Shown: positions 53,718-63,656 of the stretch, piece after piece | Position numbering within the stretch: position 1 is the stretch's first letter | Layout: each line of letters opens with the position of its first letter | Source of the DNA: Pseudomonas argentinensis | GTDB taxonomy: Bacteria > Pseudomonadota > Gammaproteobacteria > Pseudomonadales > Pseudomonadaceae | DNA length: 64,000 nt | Direction: 5' to 3' | NCBI RefSeq assembly: GCF_001839655.2 | Contig: NZ_CP056087.1 | Coordinates: 4,340,001-4,404,000 of the forward strand | Position numbers and translations under genes: made by a program | The notes under the pieces: model-generated | The model's input: the letters and a program-made list of their open reading frames with translations, nothing else | Database searches by the model: none | Told to the model about the DNA's origin: nothing

Positions 53718-55055
53718 ATGATTCGTATGCCCCTGGCCTCTGCCAGCCTGCTGACCATCGCCATTGCCCTCGCGGGCTGCGGCGAAGACAAGGCGCCTGC
53801 CAACCAAGCCGCCGCCCCGGCTGCGCAAGCGACCGGCAGCAGCGCACCAGCAGCAGCCGGCGCCTTCGACGAAGCCGCTGCACAGGCCGTGGTCAAGCAC
53901 TACGCGGATATGGCATCCGCCGTGTTCGAGGACGCCGCCAGCACCGCCAAGAAGCTGCAGAGCGCCGTCGATGCCCTGCTCGCCACCCCCAACGACGAAA
54001 CCCTGAAAGCCGCCCGCGAAGCCTGGCTGGCCGCCCGCGTACCCTACATGCAGAGCGAGGTGTTCCGTTTCGGCAACACCATCGTCGACGACTGGGAAGG
54101 CCAGGTTAACGCATGGCCCCTGGACGAAGGCCTGATCGACTACGTCGACGCCGACTACCAGCACGCCCTGGGCAACCCGGCGGCAGGCGCCAACATCATC
54201 GCCCACACCGAGATCCAGGTAGGTGAAGACAAGGTCGACGTCACCGAGATCACCCCGGACCTGCTCGCCAGCCTGAACGAGCTGGGCGGCTCCGAAGCCA
54301 ACGTCGCCACCGGCTATCACGCCATCGAATTCCTGCTCTGGGGCCAGGACCTGAACGGCACTGGCCCCGGCGCTGGCGAGCGCCCGGCCACCGACTACGT
54401 GGTCGGCGAAGGCGCCACCGGCGGCCACAACGAGCGTCGCCGTGCCTACCTGAAAGCCGCCACCGAGCTGCTGGTCGCCGACCTCGACGAAATGGCCGGT
54501 CAGTGGAAAGCCGGCGTGGCCGACAACTACCGCGCCACCCTGGAGGGCGAATCCGCCGAGAACGGCCTGCGCAAGATGCTCTTCGGCATGGGCAGCCTGT
54601 CCCTCGGCGAACTGGCTGGCGAGCGCATGAAGGTCGCCCTGGAAGCCAACTCCACCGAAGACGAGCACGACTGCTTCAGCGACATCACCCACAACTCCCA
54701 CTACTACAACGGCCTGGGCATCCGTAACGTCTACCTGGGCGAGTACAAGAAGGTCGACGGCAGTACCCTCAGCGGCCCGAGCCTGTCGTCGCTGGTCGCC
54801 AAGGCCGACGCCGCCACCGACGGCACCGTGAAGGCCGACCTGGAGGCCACCCAGGCCAAGCTCCAGGCCCTGGTCGACAGCGCCGACAAGGGCGCGCACT
54901 TCGACCAGTTGATCGCCGCCGACAACGCCCAAGGCCAGCAACTGGTGCGCGACGCCATCGCTGCGCTGGTCAAGCAGACCGGTGCCATCGAACAGGCCGC
55001 CGGCAAGCTGGGCATCAGCGACCTGAACCCGGATACCGCTGATCACGAGTTCTGA
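53718..55055 (+). CDS. icmP: Imelysin-family lipoprotein IcmP
   Basis: 445 residues. Lipoprotein signal with lipobox LAGC (Cys21), an Ala/Pro/Gln-rich linker to about 45, then two imelysin helical domains. The imelysin GxHxxE motif is intact as GYHAIE. Known in P. aeruginosa as an insulin-cleaving metalloprotease outer-membrane protein; in the wider family a role in iron uptake is likely. It heads the cluster of a di-haem protein, a second imelysin and a DUF1513 protein. Confidence 0.92.
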   Translation: MIRMPLASASLLTIAIALAGCGEDKAPANQAAAPAAQATGSSAPAAAGAFDEAAAQAVVKHYADMASAVFEDAASTAKKLQSAVDALLATPNDETLKAAREAWLAARVPYMQSEVFRFGNTIVDDWEGQVNAWPLDEGLIDYVDADYQHALGNPAAGANIIAHTEIQVGEDKVDVTEITPDLLASLNELGGSEANVATGYHAIEFLLWGQDLNGTGPGAGERPATDYVVGEGATGGHNERRRAYLKAATELLVADLDEMAGQWKAGVADNYRATLEGESAENGLRKMLFGMGSLSLGELAGERMKVALEANSTEDEHDCFSDITHNSHYYNGLGIRNVYLGEYKKVDGSTLSGPSLSSLVAKADAATDGTVKADLEATQAKLQALVDSADKGAHFDQLIAADNAQGQQLVRDAIAALVKQTGAIEQAAGKLGISDLNPDTADHEF

Positions 55056-55080
55056 TCAGTACGGTAACCGAGCAACGAAC

Positions 55081-55112
55081 AAGCCGGTGCGCGGTTTCGC
55101 ACCGGCTTTTTT
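55081..55112 (+). terminator. Rho-independent terminator after icmP
   Basis: AAGCCGGTGCG ... CGCACCGGCTT hairpin followed by TTTT, 26 bp beyond the icmP stop; downstream genes probably have their own promoter or depend on read-through. Confidence 0.85.
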
Positions 55113-55302
55113 GTACCTGGCGGCGTACCACATCGCCATCTGGACGGCTGGCCATGGTGCCTGCGCGAAGCCAGCAGCGAAACCGGCTGGGTTCCGGCGC
55201 AGAGCCTGGTTACCCTGGCCGACTGAACGCAAATCCATCTTATTTAAAGCCGTGCGGACTGCTAAGATTCCCGCCCTCGCTTTCTGTCCTGCGGATTCAT
55301 CC

Positions 55303-56721
55303 ATGCCAGCGTCACCCGGTCGCCTGCTGCCACTGCTGTTTCTGGCTCTCGGCCTGACCGCCTGCGATCAATCGCCCACCTTCACCCATGCTGAACCGGG
55401 TGAAGCGCTGTCCGGCGGTACCGCGACCGTCTCACGCAGCGACCGCGTGGCCTTCTCCCTGCCCTCCGCCAATCTGGCGCCCGAACGCCGCCTGGATTTC
55501 AGCGTGGGCAACAGCTTCTTTCGCAGCCCCTGGGTGATCGCACCCTCGACCACCACGGCCCGTGACGGCCTCGGCCCGCTGTTCAACACCAACGCCTGCC
55601 AGAACTGCCATGTCCGCGATGGCCGCGGTCATCCGCCGCAGCCTGGCAGCGTCAACGCCGTGTCGATGCTGGTACGCCTGTCGATTCCGGCCGGCGACGC
55701 CGACCGTGCCGTGCTGGAGCGCCTCGGCGTGCTGCCCGAGCCCACCTACGGCGCCCAGTTGCAGGACATGGCCAACCCCGGCGTTGCCCCGGAAGGCAAG
55801 GTGCGCGTCGCCTACAGCACCGAGCAGGTGCGCTTCGCCGACGGCCATACCCTCGAGCTGCGCAAGCCGCAGCTGAACATCAGCCAGCTCGGCTACGGGC
55901 CGATGCACCTGGACACGCTGTTCTCGGCGCGGGTGGCGCCGCCGATGATCGGCCTGGGGCTGCTCGAAGCGATTCCCGAAGCGGCCATCCTGGCCAACGC
56001 CGACCCCCACGACCGCAACGGCGACGGCATCCGCGGCCAGCCCAATCGGGTGTGGGACGATGCCCGCCAGGAGACGGTGCTCGGCCGTTTCGGCTGGAAG
56101 GCCGGGCAACCGACGCTCGAGCAGCAGAACGCCCACGCCTTCCTGCAGGACATGGGCCTGACCAGCAACCTGCTGCCCACCGACGGCTGCACCGAGGCGC
56201 AGATCGACTGCCGCGCCGCGCCCCATGGCGGCCAGCCGGAAGTCAGCGACAACATCATGGGCATGGTGCTGTTCTACACCCGCAACCTCGCCGTGCCGGC
56301 GCGCCGCAAGGTCGACGACGCCCAGGTGCTGGCCGGCAAGACCCTGTTCCACCGCGCCGGCTGCCAGGGCTGCCATACGCCCAGCTTCGTCACCGCTGCC
56401 GATGCTGCCGAACCGGAGCTGGCGGGCCAGACCATTCGCCCCTATACCGATCTGTTGCTGCACGACATGGGCGACGGCCTGGCCGATGGTCGCGACGAAT
56501 TTCGCGCCAACGGACGCCAGTGGCGCACCGCGCCGCTGTGGGGCATCGGCCTGACCGAAACGGTCAGCGGCCATACCCAGTTCCTGCATGACGGCCGCGC
56601 CCGCAGCCTGCTCGAAGCCATCGCCTGGCACGGCGGCGAAGCCGAAGCAGCCAAGCAGCAGGTGCTGCAATTTTCCAGCGAGGAGCGCGCCGCGCTCCTG
56701 GCCTTTCTGAATTCACTGTAA
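55303..56721 (+). CDS. Di-haem cytochrome c-type oxidoreductase (DUF1111)
   Basis: 472 residues from ATG 55303; the longer frame upstream has no family-like N-terminus. Lipoprotein signal with lipobox LTAC, then two c-type haem motifs CQNCH near residue 102 and CQGCH near residue 352. This is the DUF1111/thiol-oxidoreductase family found next to imelysins and related to MauG/CcpA-type di-haem enzymes. It is probably periplasmic or attached to the outer membrane and participates in iron redox or processing. Confidence 0.9.
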   Translation: MPASPGRLLPLLFLALGLTACDQSPTFTHAEPGEALSGGTATVSRSDRVAFSLPSANLAPERRLDFSVGNSFFRSPWVIAPSTTTARDGLGPLFNTNACQNCHVRDGRGHPPQPGSVNAVSMLVRLSIPAGDADRAVLERLGVLPEPTYGAQLQDMANPGVAPEGKVRVAYSTEQVRFADGHTLELRKPQLNISQLGYGPMHLDTLFSARVAPPMIGLGLLEAIPEAAILANADPHDRNGDGIRGQPNRVWDDARQETVLGRFGWKAGQPTLEQQNAHAFLQDMGLTSNLLPTDGCTEAQIDCRAAPHGGQPEVSDNIMGMVLFYTRNLAVPARRKVDDAQVLAGKTLFHRAGCQGCHTPSFVTAADAAEPELAGQTIRPYTDLLLHDMGDGLADGRDEFRANGRQWRTAPLWGIGLTETVSGHTQFLHDGRARSLLEAIAWHGGEAEAAKQQVLQFSSEERAALLAFLNSL

Positions 56722-56731
56722 GGAGCCGCGC

Positions 56732-57793
56732 ATGATCCGTTCTCCGCTGACCCTCGCCCTGCTGGGCCTGACCCTGGCCGCCTGCTCGCCGGCCGATCCA
56801 CAGGCCACCACCAGCTCGGCGCTGGCCGAAGGCGTGTTGCTACCGGCCCACGCCACCTGGAAAGAAGCGGACGTCGCCCTGGCCAGCAGCGCCAAGGCGT
56901 TCTGCGCCGGCCAGGAAGACCTGGGCAGCGCCCGCCAGGCCTTCTTCACCGCCCAGAGCGCCTGGGCCAGCCTGCAGCCACTGGCGGTCGGTCCGCTGGC
57001 CGAAGGTAACCGCGCCTGGCAGGTGCAGTTCTGGCCGGACAAGAAGAACCTGGTGGCCCGCCAGGTCGAGGCGCTGGTCAAGGCCAAGCCGCAACTCGAC
57101 GCGGCCGATCTGGAAAAGGCCAGCGTGGTGGTCCAGGGGCTCACCGCTTACGAATACCTGATGTTCGACCCCGGGATCGACCTGCACAACGCCGAGCACA
57201 AGGCCCGCTATTGCCCGCTGCTGGTAGCCATCGGCGAGCACCAGCAGGCACTGGCCAGCACCGTACTGGAACAGTGGCAAGGCGACGATGGCGCCCTGGC
57301 GCTGTTTCGCACCTTTCCCAACGAGCGTTACGCCGAAGCGGGCGAGGCGATCTCCGACATTCTGCGCACCCAGGTCAGCGCCATCGATGGCCTGAAGAAG
57401 AAGCTCGGCGCCCCCCTGGGCCGGCAGAGCAAGGGCGTGCCGCAGCCCTACCAGGCCGAAGCCTGGCGCAGCCAGGCCAGCCTGAGCAATCTGGGGGCCG
57501 CCCTGAGCGGTGCCGAGCAGCTCTGGCATGGTGCCAAGAACGACGGCCTGCAGGCGCTGCTGGGCAGCGATCAGGACGATCTCAAGAAACGCATCGCCGC
57601 CGCCTACGCCGAAAGCCGCAAGCAGCTTGCCGGCCTGCAGCGCCCCCTCGGCGAACTGCTGGCCGATGAGGCCGGGCGACAGAGCCTCAACACCTTCTAC
57701 GACAGCCTCAACGTGCTGCACCGCCTGCATGAAGGCGAGCTGGCGCGGGCGCTGGGCATCCAGCTGGGCTTCAACGCCCACGACGGAGACTGA
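56732..57793 (+). CDS. Second imelysin-family lipoprotein, GxHxxE motif altered
   Basis: 353 residues with a lipobox LAAC at the N-terminus and a helical imelysin fold (GTFWPDKKN-like, FPNERYAEAGEAISDIL). The position of the GxHxxE motif reads GLTAYE, so the histidine is replaced and metal binding is probably lost or changed. AAGGAG ribosome site. The start is 10 bp after the di-haem gene stop, so they are co-transcribed. Confidence 0.88.
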   Translation: MIRSPLTLALLGLTLAACSPADPQATTSSALAEGVLLPAHATWKEADVALASSAKAFCAGQEDLGSARQAFFTAQSAWASLQPLAVGPLAEGNRAWQVQFWPDKKNLVARQVEALVKAKPQLDAADLEKASVVVQGLTAYEYLMFDPGIDLHNAEHKARYCPLLVAIGEHQQALASTVLEQWQGDDGALALFRTFPNERYAEAGEAISDILRTQVSAIDGLKKKLGAPLGRQSKGVPQPYQAEAWRSQASLSNLGAALSGAEQLWHGAKNDGLQALLGSDQDDLKKRIAAAYAESRKQLAGLQRPLGELLADEAGRQSLNTFYDSLNVLHRLHEGELARALGIQLGFNAHDGD

Positions 57794-57796
57794 ACC

Positions 57797-58897
57797 ATGA
57801 CCATGAAACGCCGGGCGTTCCTCGGCCTGAGCGCCACCCTGCTGGCGGCCGGCGCCGTCGGCGGCTGGAAGCTGACCCATACCGGCCACCAGCCGCTGCT
57901 GCTGTCGGCACGCAACGACGAAGGTGGCAAGCACTATGCGGTCGGCTATCGGCTCGATGGCCAGCGCGCCTTCGTCACCCAGGTGACCGAGCGCTGCCAT
58001 GACGTGGTGCCCCACCCAAACCTGCCCGTGGCGCTGTTCGTCGGGCGCAGGCCGAGCACCGAAAGCTACCTGATCGACACCCGCGATGGCCGCCTGCTGC
58101 AGACCCTGCGAAGCGAACAGGATCGGCATTTCTACGGCCACGCGGTGTTCCACAAGGACGGCGAATGGCTGTACGCCACCGAGAACGACACCCGCGACCC
58201 CGGTCGTGGCGTGATCGGCGCCTATCGCCTGGAAAACGAGCGCCTGGTGCACCGCGACGAGCTGTCCAGCCACGGCCTGGGCCCGCACCAGCTGCTGTGG
58301 ATGCCCGACGGTGAAACCCTGGTGGTGGCCAACGGCGGCATTCGCACCGAGGCGGAAAGCCGGGTGGAGATGAACCTCGACGCCATGGAGGCCAGCCTGG
58401 TGCTGATGGGCCGCGACGGCACCCTGCACAGCAAGGAACAGCTGCCCGAGCCGATGAATAGCGTGCGCCACCTGGCCGTGGCCAGCGACGGCACCGTGGT
58501 CAGCGGCCAGCAATACATGGGCGATGCCATGGACGCCGTGCCGCTGGTGGCGATCAAGCGCCCGGGCCAGCCGTTCCAGCACTTTCCCATGGCCGATGCC
58601 CAGCGCCAGATGATGAGTCAGTACACCGCCAGCGTCGCCGTGCACAGTGACTTAAGGCTGCTGGCGATGACCGCACCACGCGGCAACCGCCTGTTCATCT
58701 GGGACCTGGACAGCGGCGCCGTGCGCCTGGACGCCGCCCTGCCCGACTGCGCCGGCGTCGGCGCGGTGGAGAACGGTTTCGTGGTCAGCGCCGGTATCGG
58801 CCGTTGCCGACTCTACGACTGCCGTAGCGAGCGCATCGCCATGCAGCCCCTGGAACTGCCGGCCGGCTTCTGGGACAACCACCTGCGCCTGGCCTGA
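57797..58897 (+). CDS. DUF1513 beta-propeller-like periplasmic protein
   Basis: 366 residues. N-terminal MKRRAFLGLSATLLAAGAV is a Tat-like signal with the RR-x-FL core. Repeated blades (e.g. GHAVFHKDGEWLYATEND, GPHQLLWMPDGETLVVANGG) indicate a WD40/NHL-like beta-propeller. Starts 3 bp after the second imelysin stop, the last gene of the unit. Function unknown; conserved association with imelysins and di-haem proteins points to iron handling. Confidence 0.88.
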   Translation: MTMKRRAFLGLSATLLAAGAVGGWKLTHTGHQPLLLSARNDEGGKHYAVGYRLDGQRAFVTQVTERCHDVVPHPNLPVALFVGRRPSTESYLIDTRDGRLLQTLRSEQDRHFYGHAVFHKDGEWLYATENDTRDPGRGVIGAYRLENERLVHRDELSSHGLGPHQLLWMPDGETLVVANGGIRTEAESRVEMNLDAMEASLVLMGRDGTLHSKEQLPEPMNSVRHLAVASDGTVVSGQQYMGDAMDAVPLVAIKRPGQPFQHFPMADAQRQMMSQYTASVAVHSDLRLLAMTAPRGNRLFIWDLDSGAVRLDAALPDCAGVGAVENGFVVSAGIGRCRLYDCRSERIAMQPLELPAGFWDNHLRLA

Positions 58898-59191
58898 AGG
58901 GCAGGAAGGTGGCGGGAGCGGCCGGTTGGCCGCTTTGGCTTTTTAGTGCTCCTCATGCCACAAAAATAACAGGCGATACCAATTGCCCCTTCAAGAGGCC
59001 GAGCGGAATCGTTGTGGAAAGGGCCGGGCGGGTAGCCTTGAGCGACGTGGATGTCGCGGGAGGCTAGGCGCCCCACCGGATGGGCCAGGGATGGTCCTTC
59101 GTGGGGGGCCGCCTAGGTCGGGCCCTCGGAACAATGATGGAGCGAGGGAACCCCAGCGAAGCCGGGGCCGTATGTCGGGGCTAGACCTTTT

Positions 59192-59238
59192 GGTTTCTTT
59201 TGGCGGGGCCGGCCACCCGGGCGATGCCAAAAGAAACC
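59192..59238. repeat. 13-bp inverted repeat (GGTTTCTTTTGGC / GCCAAAAGAAACC)
   Basis: Perfect arms separated by 21 bp, in a GC-rich setting. The form (polypyrimidine TTTTGG arm, GC-rich loop) is common in dispersed Pseudomonas intergenic repeats. Confidence 0.8.
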
Positions 59239-59324
59239 CGCTCGACAGAGCGGAACCGAACGTATGAACAACGTGATAACGCTGGCAAACCACAGCTCTC
59301 GCATCGCGTGTGGAATGTAAAGAG

Positions 59325-59347
59325 CTCGCGGCTAAAGCCCCTCCCAC
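59325..59347. repeat. REP-like palindrome, second copy
   Basis: CTCGCGGCTAAAGCC-type; reverse complement is almost identical to the REP at 39377-39400 (about 22 of 23 bases). Confidence 0.8.
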
Positions 59348-59373
59348 GAATTATGCGAACGGCTACTCCCGCT

Positions 59374-60237
59374 TTAAAGCAACCCCAACTGCTCGGCCCT
59401 GGGCTCGCGGTCGGTGTATGGCGGTAGCGGCGGCAGGCCCGGCAGGCGCTCGCAGAGCAGCTCATGGAAGCGCAGCGCCTGGGCGGCGGCCAGGTGGTTG
59501 TCCGGGGTATGCAGGAATACGTGGGGTGTCAGGCCCTGCTCGATCCAGGCCGCCACCTTGTCCAGCCAAGGCTCCAGAAACGGCTGGTTGGCGTCCAGGT
59601 CCGGCCCGCCGATAAAGCGCACCTGGGGGCTGTCCGTGAACGCCGCCGGGCGGATCGGCAGGCGCGGTTTCTTGGCCTGGGCATGCAGCACCGCCGGATC
59701 CCTGGAGGTGCAACTGAACAGCGCCCGGGAATCCAGGCAGATACGCTCCACCCCATGATCGTGGAGCAGCCGATTGAGCGCACGTTCCTCCTCGCCCTTG
59801 TCGAAGAACGCCGGGTGGCGCACCTCCACGGCCAGCCGCCGATGGGCGAACGCCTCGAGCCATACCGCGAGCTCACCCAGCCGCGCCGGCCCGAACATGG
59901 CCGGCAGCTGCAGCCACAGCGGCGTGACCCGCTCGCCCAGCGGGGCGAGCAGGTCGAGAAACGCCTGGGTGTTGCCCAGCTGGTCGCGTAGGTCGCCGTC
60001 GTGGCTGATGTCCTTGTGCACCTTGGCGCAGAAACGGAAATGCGCGGGCATGCGCGCCACCCAGCGGGCGAGCTTGTCCCCGTCGGGGCGCGCATAGAAG
60101 GTGGTATTGCCCTCCACCGCATTGAACACGCGGCAATAGTGCTCCACGCTGTCGCTCATGTTCAGGTCGGCAGGGTAGAAGCCGCCGCGCCAGGCGAGCT
60201 CGTTCCAGGAGGGACAACCAAGGAAATACGGAAGCAT
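59374..60237 (-). CDS. DUF72-family protein (YecE-like)
   Basis: 287 residues from ATG 60237 (MLPYFLGCPSWNELAWRGGFYP). TIM-barrel-like DUF72 family with the N-terminal GCPSW segment and the loop NTTFYARPDGDKL. No biochemical role is firmly known. Convergent with the imelysin unit; a small gene and tsaB lie upstream. Confidence 0.87.
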   Translation of the reverse strand: MLPYFLGCPSWNELAWRGGFYPADLNMSDSVEHYCRVFNAVEGNTTFYARPDGDKLARWVARMPAHFRFCAKVHKDISHDGDLRDQLGNTQAFLDLLAPLGERVTPLWLQLPAMFGPARLGELAVWLEAFAHRRLAVEVRHPAFFDKGEEERALNRLLHDHGVERICLDSRALFSCTSRDPAVLHAQAKKPRLPIRPAAFTDSPQVRFIGGPDLDANQPFLEPWLDKVAAWIEQGLTPHVFLHTPDNHLAAAQALRFHELLCERLPGLPPLPPYTDREPRAEQLGLL

Positions 60238-60307
60238 CGAAAATCGCTGATCGGCGGAAAACACCTAGTGTGCCTGATCCAGGCGAGGCAGGCCGACCAC
60301 AAGTCGA

Positions 60308-60649
60308 TCAGGCGTAGAGATCCAGGCCCAATACCTGCTGCGCATCCACCTCGCGGGCGAAGGCCGCCGTGCTGCTGTAACTGGCAATGGCCTGGGCGGC
60401 GCGATTGCTCATGGCGGGCTGGTAGGTGACGTCCAGCGAGCGCACCGGGAAGTTGTCGGTGCTCGCATTGCTCTGTTGCACGCGACGGATCTGCGGGGTC
60501 TGCTCGAAGCCCTGGGTGCCGGCGGTTGACGACGGTTGCTCGCGCTTGAGCTCTACTTCCCGGTTCGCCTCACGATAAGGCGTGACCGCGGTTCCCGAGC
60601 GGGGACCACGATCCGGTGAATAGGGCGCGATGTTACCGTCGATACGCAT
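60308..60649 (-). CDS. Small conserved hypothetical protein
   Basis: 113 residues (MRIDGNIAPYS...), disordered Pro/Arg/Gln-rich first 75 residues and a short helical end with RAAQAIASYSSTAAFAREVDAQQVLGLDLYA. No signal peptide or TM. Similar short proteins starting MRID are adjacent to tsaB in pseudomonads, to my memory. Function unknown. Confidence 0.65.
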   Translation of the reverse strand: MRIDGNIAPYSPDRGPRSGTAVTPYREANREVELKREQPSSTAGTQGFEQTPQIRRVQQSNASTDNFPVRSLDVTYQPAMSNRAAQAIASYSSTAAFAREVDAQQVLGLDLYA

Positions 60650-60768
60650 CAATGAAGGCTCGGCAGGAAGGCGTGCGGAAGTACTGGCAATCTAGCTGCG
60701 CCGCCGCCCCTTGGCAATGGACGCCGAGAAGTTGACGACAAAAGGACGACCCTCTCGTCGGCCAAGGT

Positions 60769-61461
60769 TCAAAAGCCCGCCGGCGGCGGCATTTTCGGCG
60801 TGGCGACCTGATCGCGCAAATAGACCGGCTGGGCCTGGTCGGCCACCACGGCCTCGCCTCGATCCCAGGCAAAACGGGCCAGGCTCAGCAGGTCTTCGGC
60901 ATGGGGCAGCATCGCACCATCGCAGGCGGCGACCCGGCCACCGATACGCTCGGCGAAGGTGCCCCAACCGGTGCCGGCACCGAACCACTGGCCATGGGCG
61001 CCGTCCGGCAGTTGCGCCCGCTCCGGCGCCAGCACCGCTTCGCGCCCGACCAGGCGCATCTCGCCCGCCTCGGCGCGGTAGCAGCCCCAGTACACCTCAT
61101 CCATGCGCGCATCGATGGCGGCAGCCACCTGACTGGCACCCTGCTCGCGCTGCGCACGCTGCGCCAGCACGGCCAGGTTGGAAACCGGCAGCACCGGGCG
61201 ATCCAGGGCGAAGGCCAGCCCCTGCACCACGCCGATGGCAATGCGCACACCAGTGAAGGCTCCTGGGCCGCGCCCGAAAGCGATGGCATCCAGCGCCGCC
61301 AGCGCAACGCCCTGCTCGGCCAGCAGCGCCTTGATCATCGGCAGCAGCTTCTGGGCATGCAGGCGCGGAATCACCTCGTAGTGGCTCGTCACACGGCCGT
61401 CATGCAGCAGGGCGACGGAGCAGGCTTCGGTGGCGGTATCGAGGGCCAGCAGAGTGGTCAT
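60769..61461 (-). CDS. tsaB: tRNA threonylcarbamoyladenosine biosynthesis protein TsaB
   Basis: 230 residues. Part of the TsaB-TsaD-TsaE complex that makes N6-threonylcarbamoyl-adenosine at tRNA position 37. N-terminal ASKHA-fold signature LALDTATEACSVAL and GRGPGAFTGVRIAIG are visible. TsaB has lost the metal-binding HxxxH of TsaD, as expected. Essential gene in the tsaB-adk-ppc neighbourhood. Confidence 0.93.
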   Translation of the reverse strand: MTTLLALDTATEACSVALLHDGRVTSHYEVIPRLHAQKLLPMIKALLAEQGVALAALDAIAFGRGPGAFTGVRIAIGVVQGLAFALDRPVLPVSNLAVLAQRAQREQGASQVAAAIDARMDEVYWGCYRAEAGEMRLVGREAVLAPERAQLPDGAHGQWFGAGTGWGTFAERIGGRVAACDGAMLPHAEDLLSLARFAWDRGEAVVADQAQPVYLRDQVATPKMPPPAGF

Positions 61462-61642
61462 GGCAATCTGTACAGGTGGCTGAGCGGGCGGGCATTAAAA
61501 CGGTTTGGGCTGGTTTTTTCCAGCGCAGCGAGCCAACCGGTCTCGCCGAAAGCACGCTCGACGGCCAGGCGACCGTCTGAGCCCAGCGTCGGCGCCCAGG
61601 CGGGCGCCGGCCGGCCAATTGATCAGCGATCGGCCAGGGGGC

Positions 61643-62422
61643 TTACCACTTCTCGATAACGGGTTTGGCCTCCCAGGCCTTGAGCGGTTCCTTGGACCAG
61701 GTGCCGTAACCGGCATTCGGGAACACGATCCACTCGGTGCCCCACTTCGCCGACTCGGCTTCGGCGGTGGCGCGTTGTTCGGCCACCGGGGTCTTGCGAA
61801 AGCGTGCGTCGAAGTCATGCAGGGTATCGCCGAGCAGCATCACGATACGATGGTCCTTGGCGACCAACGCACGACGCTCCACCTTGGGCGGCCCGAGCAG
61901 CAATACGCTGTCGGCGCTGACCTGGGGCAGGTCGAGCTTCTTCAGGGCCTTGAGGGTGTAGGCCTTCTGCTCCTCGGAACGGTCGGACACGTAGCGGATG
62001 GTCACGCCCAGCTTGTCGGCGTGCTCGAGGAATTTCCTGGCTCCGGGGATCAGTACCGGATCACCATCGCGCTCCCACGGCAGCCAGGTGTCCCAGCCAT
62101 CGTAGGTGTGGCAGTTGGCGAGGTCGCGCGCCAGCAGCGCGGAGTTGTCGATCACCGTTTCATCCACGTCGGTGACAATGGCCAGTTTGGAGGTATCCTC
62201 GGCCGCCGCCACGGCGGCGTCGAGCTTCTCGGTGGCGATGTTGTAGGCCTGCATCTGCAAGGCGCGAACTTCCGCGGATTGCTGCTGGTAACGCAGTGCC
62301 ATGCTGAACTGGTCTACCGAGCACTCGTGCTTCTCGGCGGCGCCGTCGGCCAGGGCGACGGATGCACTCAGCGCCGATACCAAGGCGATGGGCAAGCAGG
62401 CGAATCTTCTGTTCTTGGTCAT
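61643..62422 (-). CDS. Class B-like acid phosphatase/5'-nucleotidase, periplasmic
   Basis: 259 residues from ATG 62422, with a Sec signal ending near ALA|DG; the longer reading upstream is not coding-like. HAD superfamily with motif I DVDETVIDNS, motif II VSDRSEEQ and motif IV GDTLHDFDARF. The family (acid phosphatase class B / lipoprotein e(P4)-type) scavenges phosphate or NAD/NMN in the periplasm, but a lipobox is lacking. Between tsaB and adk. Confidence 0.87.
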   Translation of the reverse strand: MTKNRRFACLPIALVSALSASVALADGAAEKHECSVDQFSMALRYQQQSAEVRALQMQAYNIATEKLDAAVAAAEDTSKLAIVTDVDETVIDNSALLARDLANCHTYDGWDTWLPWERDGDPVLIPGARKFLEHADKLGVTIRYVSDRSEEQKAYTLKALKKLDLPQVSADSVLLLGPPKVERRALVAKDHRIVMLLGDTLHDFDARFRKTPVAEQRATAEAESAKWGTEWIVFPNAGYGTWSKEPLKAWEAKPVIEKW

Positions 62423-62634
62423 GGAATGCACTCTGCTGGGGTGGTGGTTATGGCCGCCTTTCTCGACGGTCTTGGTGGCGGTCGAGCAACCAGCAGACGC
62501 AAGGGCGCGCCGGCTGGCATTCGGAGCATGCCTGATGGCGGTGGGAAGCCCGATAGTAACGAAACGGCAGCGGCGGTGGCTGCCCACCCGCGACTCGAGC
62601 CGGGCCCTAGCCCACCCTGGCATGCCCAGAAACG

Positions 62635-62660
62635 ACAACGGCCCGCAAGCGGGCCGTTGT
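62635..62660. terminator. Terminator-like hairpin between adk and the phosphatase gene
   Basis: ACAACGGCCCGC ... GCGGGCCGTTGT hairpin with a 2-base loop just after the adk stop; no long T-run on the minus strand, so efficiency is uncertain. Confidence 0.6.
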
Positions 62661-62674
62661 TGGCGTAGGTCAGG

Positions 62675-63656
<982 letters not shown>

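Larger units (their letters stand above)
58898..59373. other. Repeat-rich intergenic gap
   Basis: 476 bp without a gene between the DUF1513 gene and the convergent DUF72 gene. It contains a GC-rich segment with palindromic GGCCGGTTGGCC, the 13-bp inverted repeat at 59192-59238 and a REP-like palindrome at 59325-59347. The short open frames have no family resemblance. Confidence 0.7.
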
